From assembly GCA_002482705.1 (NCBI GenBank), contig DLGM01000029.1, forward strand, positions 643 to 8,002: 7,360 nt of DNA, in the 5' to 3' direction. Both the position numbers and the translations under genes were made by a program. How positions within the stretch are numbered: position 1 is the first letter of the stretch; each line of letters begins with the position of its first letter. The DNA comes from Cyanobacteria bacterium UBA7694. Lineage in GTDB: Bacteria > Cyanobacteriota > Sericytochromatia > UBA7694. Below, in pieces: positions 6,498 to 7,360 of the stretch. The notes beneath the pieces were generated by a model. That model had not been told where the DNA came from. It worked only from the letters and a program-made list of their open reading frames with translations, and did no database searches.

Positions 6498-7202
6498 TCA
6501 TGGTTCTAGGTTGTCTCCAGCATCAGAAGGAGGGAGCGGAGAAAATAAAGTTGGGATGCTAAATGTCAGGATCGGTGGTAGATAGAGTTTGGTTTGTTTC
6601 TCCATATATGTGTTTAACTCCTTTGGATAAAAAGAGTCTACAATGATGCTTTTATAGATGTTTTGAGCATTTGCTGACCAAATCACATAACGTTCTACCC
6701 AGCCCGAACGAATACGCTCATGCGTTTGGAATAGTGAGTTAGGGGGTAACGTTACTTCTGGAAAGAAATAAGACCAGTAACCATTGTGCAAAGGCAATTG
6801 ACTGATTTGATAAATAGGTGATGTTGGCAAAGCTGCTTTTTCTGGATTCAGAATAGTTGCTGAGGCTAAGATATGGTACCCAATCACTTTTTGTGTTTCT
6901 TTATCTATAACATAAATGGCTTTATAACTAGATTTTTCTTTATACCGAATATAATATAAGTCAAAAGTTTTATTCGGTTTACGAATCCACTTAATGACAT
7001 GTGGGTGGTCTGGGATCGGGATTTGTGTCACAGGTAATAGATAATACCTTAAGAACTCTGATTTTATGCCAGCAGCTTCAAGATTAAACCCATCTGGTGT
7101 ATCTGCTTTTTCGTCTTTAAAGCGATCAAAAGGGATTGGCTGGATCGTTTGAGCTTGGGCCTGGAGTTGAAAACATAAAATAACTAAACCTATTATCTTC
7201 AC
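6498..7202 (-). CDS. Exported protein of unknown function
   Basis: The 234-residue product starts with a short signal peptide: Lys2, a hydrophobic core at 3-13 (IIGLVILCFQL) and an AQA cleavage motif with the cut expected after Ala17. Cys10 lies in the hydrophobic core without a proper lipobox, so a lipoprotein is unlikely. The mature part is rich in aromatic residues and Pro and looks like a beta-rich soluble domain. A segment reads like strand-turn-strand (DLYYIRYKEKSSYKAIYVID, about 81-100), and the tail is Pro-rich and acidic. I recognise no family or catalytic motif. The start is GTG 7202-7200, with AGGAG 6 nt upstream and an in-frame TAG at 7217-7215 excluding earlier starts. The stop is TGA. 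The gene is clearly AT-richer than those to its left and converges on the DUF445 gene. It probably shares an operon with the partial gene upstream. Confidence 0.75.
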   Translation of the reverse strand: MKIIGLVILCFQLQAQAQTIQPIPFDRFKDEKADTPDGFNLEAAGIKSEFLRYYLLPVTQIPIPDHPHVIKWIRKPNKTFDLYYIRYKEKSSYKAIYVIDKETQKVIGYHILASATILNPEKAALPTSPIYQISQLPLHNGYWSYFFPEVTLPPNSLFQTHERIRSGWVERYVIWSANAQNIYKSIIVDSFYPKELNTYMEKQTKLYLPPILTFSIPTLFSPLPPSDAGDNLEP

Positions 7203-7208
7203 GCTACG

Positions 7209-7213
7209 CTCCT
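7209..7213 (-). promoter_or_regulatory. Ribosome binding site for the exported-protein gene
   Basis: AGGAG on the minus strand is 6 nt before GTG 7202-7200. It begins one nucleotide after the TAG that ends the upstream frame, an arrangement typical of co-transcribed genes. Confidence 0.7.
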
Positions 7214-7214
7214 G

Positions 7215-7360
7215 CTAGTTGCAATTTATAAGCCAGTTTGTTTTTAAGGTGTTTTTATCTAAGGATAATTTGAATCTGAAAGACTGATTTCCGATGTTGA
7301 TTGTTAGATCAGCAAATTTCTCCCTATTGTTACGCACTGTAGTTTGGGGGATTTGCAAAA
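7215..7360 (-). CDS. 3' end of a gene of unknown function (5' part beyond window)
   Basis: A frame open to the right edge gives 47 residues before TAG (7217-7215). The sequence looks protein-like, with alternating hydrophobic and polar residues (FADLTINIGNQSFRFKLSL) suggesting beta strands, followed by a Lys/Asn-rich tail ending NTLKTNWLINCN. Its stop lies 12 nt before the GTG of the exported-protein gene and almost touches that gene's Shine-Dalgarno, as expected in an operon. The right copy of the 19-bp repeat lies inside this frame. An open frame of this length could arise by chance, so confidence is moderate; the family is unrecognised. Confidence 0.45.
   Translation of the reverse strand, partial: LQIPQTTVRNNREKFADLTINIGNQSFRFKLSLDKNTLKTNWLINCN
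7337..7355 (+). repeat. Right copy of the 19-bp inverted repeat
   Basis: CTGTAGTTTGGGGGATTTG on the plus strand matches the minus-strand sequence at 6436-6454 at 18 of 19 positions. The two copies bracket about 920 bp of AT-rich DNA. The flanking bases do not continue the match. Confidence 0.6.

Noticed and set aside
7225..7230. TATAAA on the minus strand as a promoter for the exported-protein gene
   Set aside because: There is no acceptable -35 at 16-18 bp, and it falls inside the probable upstream gene, so co-transcription is more likely.
7294..7360. Plus-strand frame from ATG 7294 open to the right edge
   Set aside because: It has only 22 codons and no Shine-Dalgarno, and it is antisense to a better frame whose stop fits an operon junction.

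Overview
This 7.36 kb stretch is bacterial and tightly packed. It suggests a mid-GC chromosome, with a visibly AT-richer right-hand end from about 6430 onward. I cannot place the organism in a phylum. Start codons are mixed (ATG, GTG, possibly TTG), Shine-Dalgarno sites follow the usual GGAG/GAGG pattern, and a few sigma70-like promoters are readable. I see no rRNA, tRNA, CRISPR array, transposase or recognisable origin.

Layout from left to right. (1) Positions 1-440, minus strand, hold the first 146 codons of a signalling protein that runs off the left edge. It has a degenerate receiver domain, with Gly where the phospho-accepting Asp should be, followed by a helical linker. The linker ends in a sequence typical of the entry to a GGDEF domain. 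(2) Positions 535-1221, minus strand, hold a Gly/Ala-rich gene of unknown function. It has an excellent ribosome binding site and ATG, but an in-frame amber codon at codon 33 splits it inside a proline-rich linker. (3) Positions 1222-1396 are a divergent control region with tandem TTAA motifs, a perfect 28-bp palindrome and a perfect TATAAT. (4) Positions 1397-2131, plus strand, encode a TauE/SafE (TSUP) membrane permease whose ATG sits where transcription should start, so its mRNA is probably leaderless. (5) Positions 2263-6399, plus strand, are the centrepiece: a 1378-residue protein that reads as two DUF445 units fused head to tail, with four predicted membrane segments and two very large helical lobes on the same side of the membrane. 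(6) Positions 6498-7202, minus strand, encode an exported protein of unknown function in AT-rich DNA. It is preceded at 7215-7360 by the probable 3' end of another gene in the same operon. Two nearly identical 19-bp sequences in inverted orientation (6436-6454 and 7337-7355) bracket this AT-rich block.

How the genes work together is not obvious. The permease and the DUF445 protein are co-oriented but separated by 131 bp with their own promoter-like sequence, so a shared pathway is not demonstrated. Both are membrane proteins. The strongest candidates for something undescribed are the tandem DUF445 protein, the amber-split gene next to a palindromic control region, and the inverted-repeat-bracketed AT-rich block.
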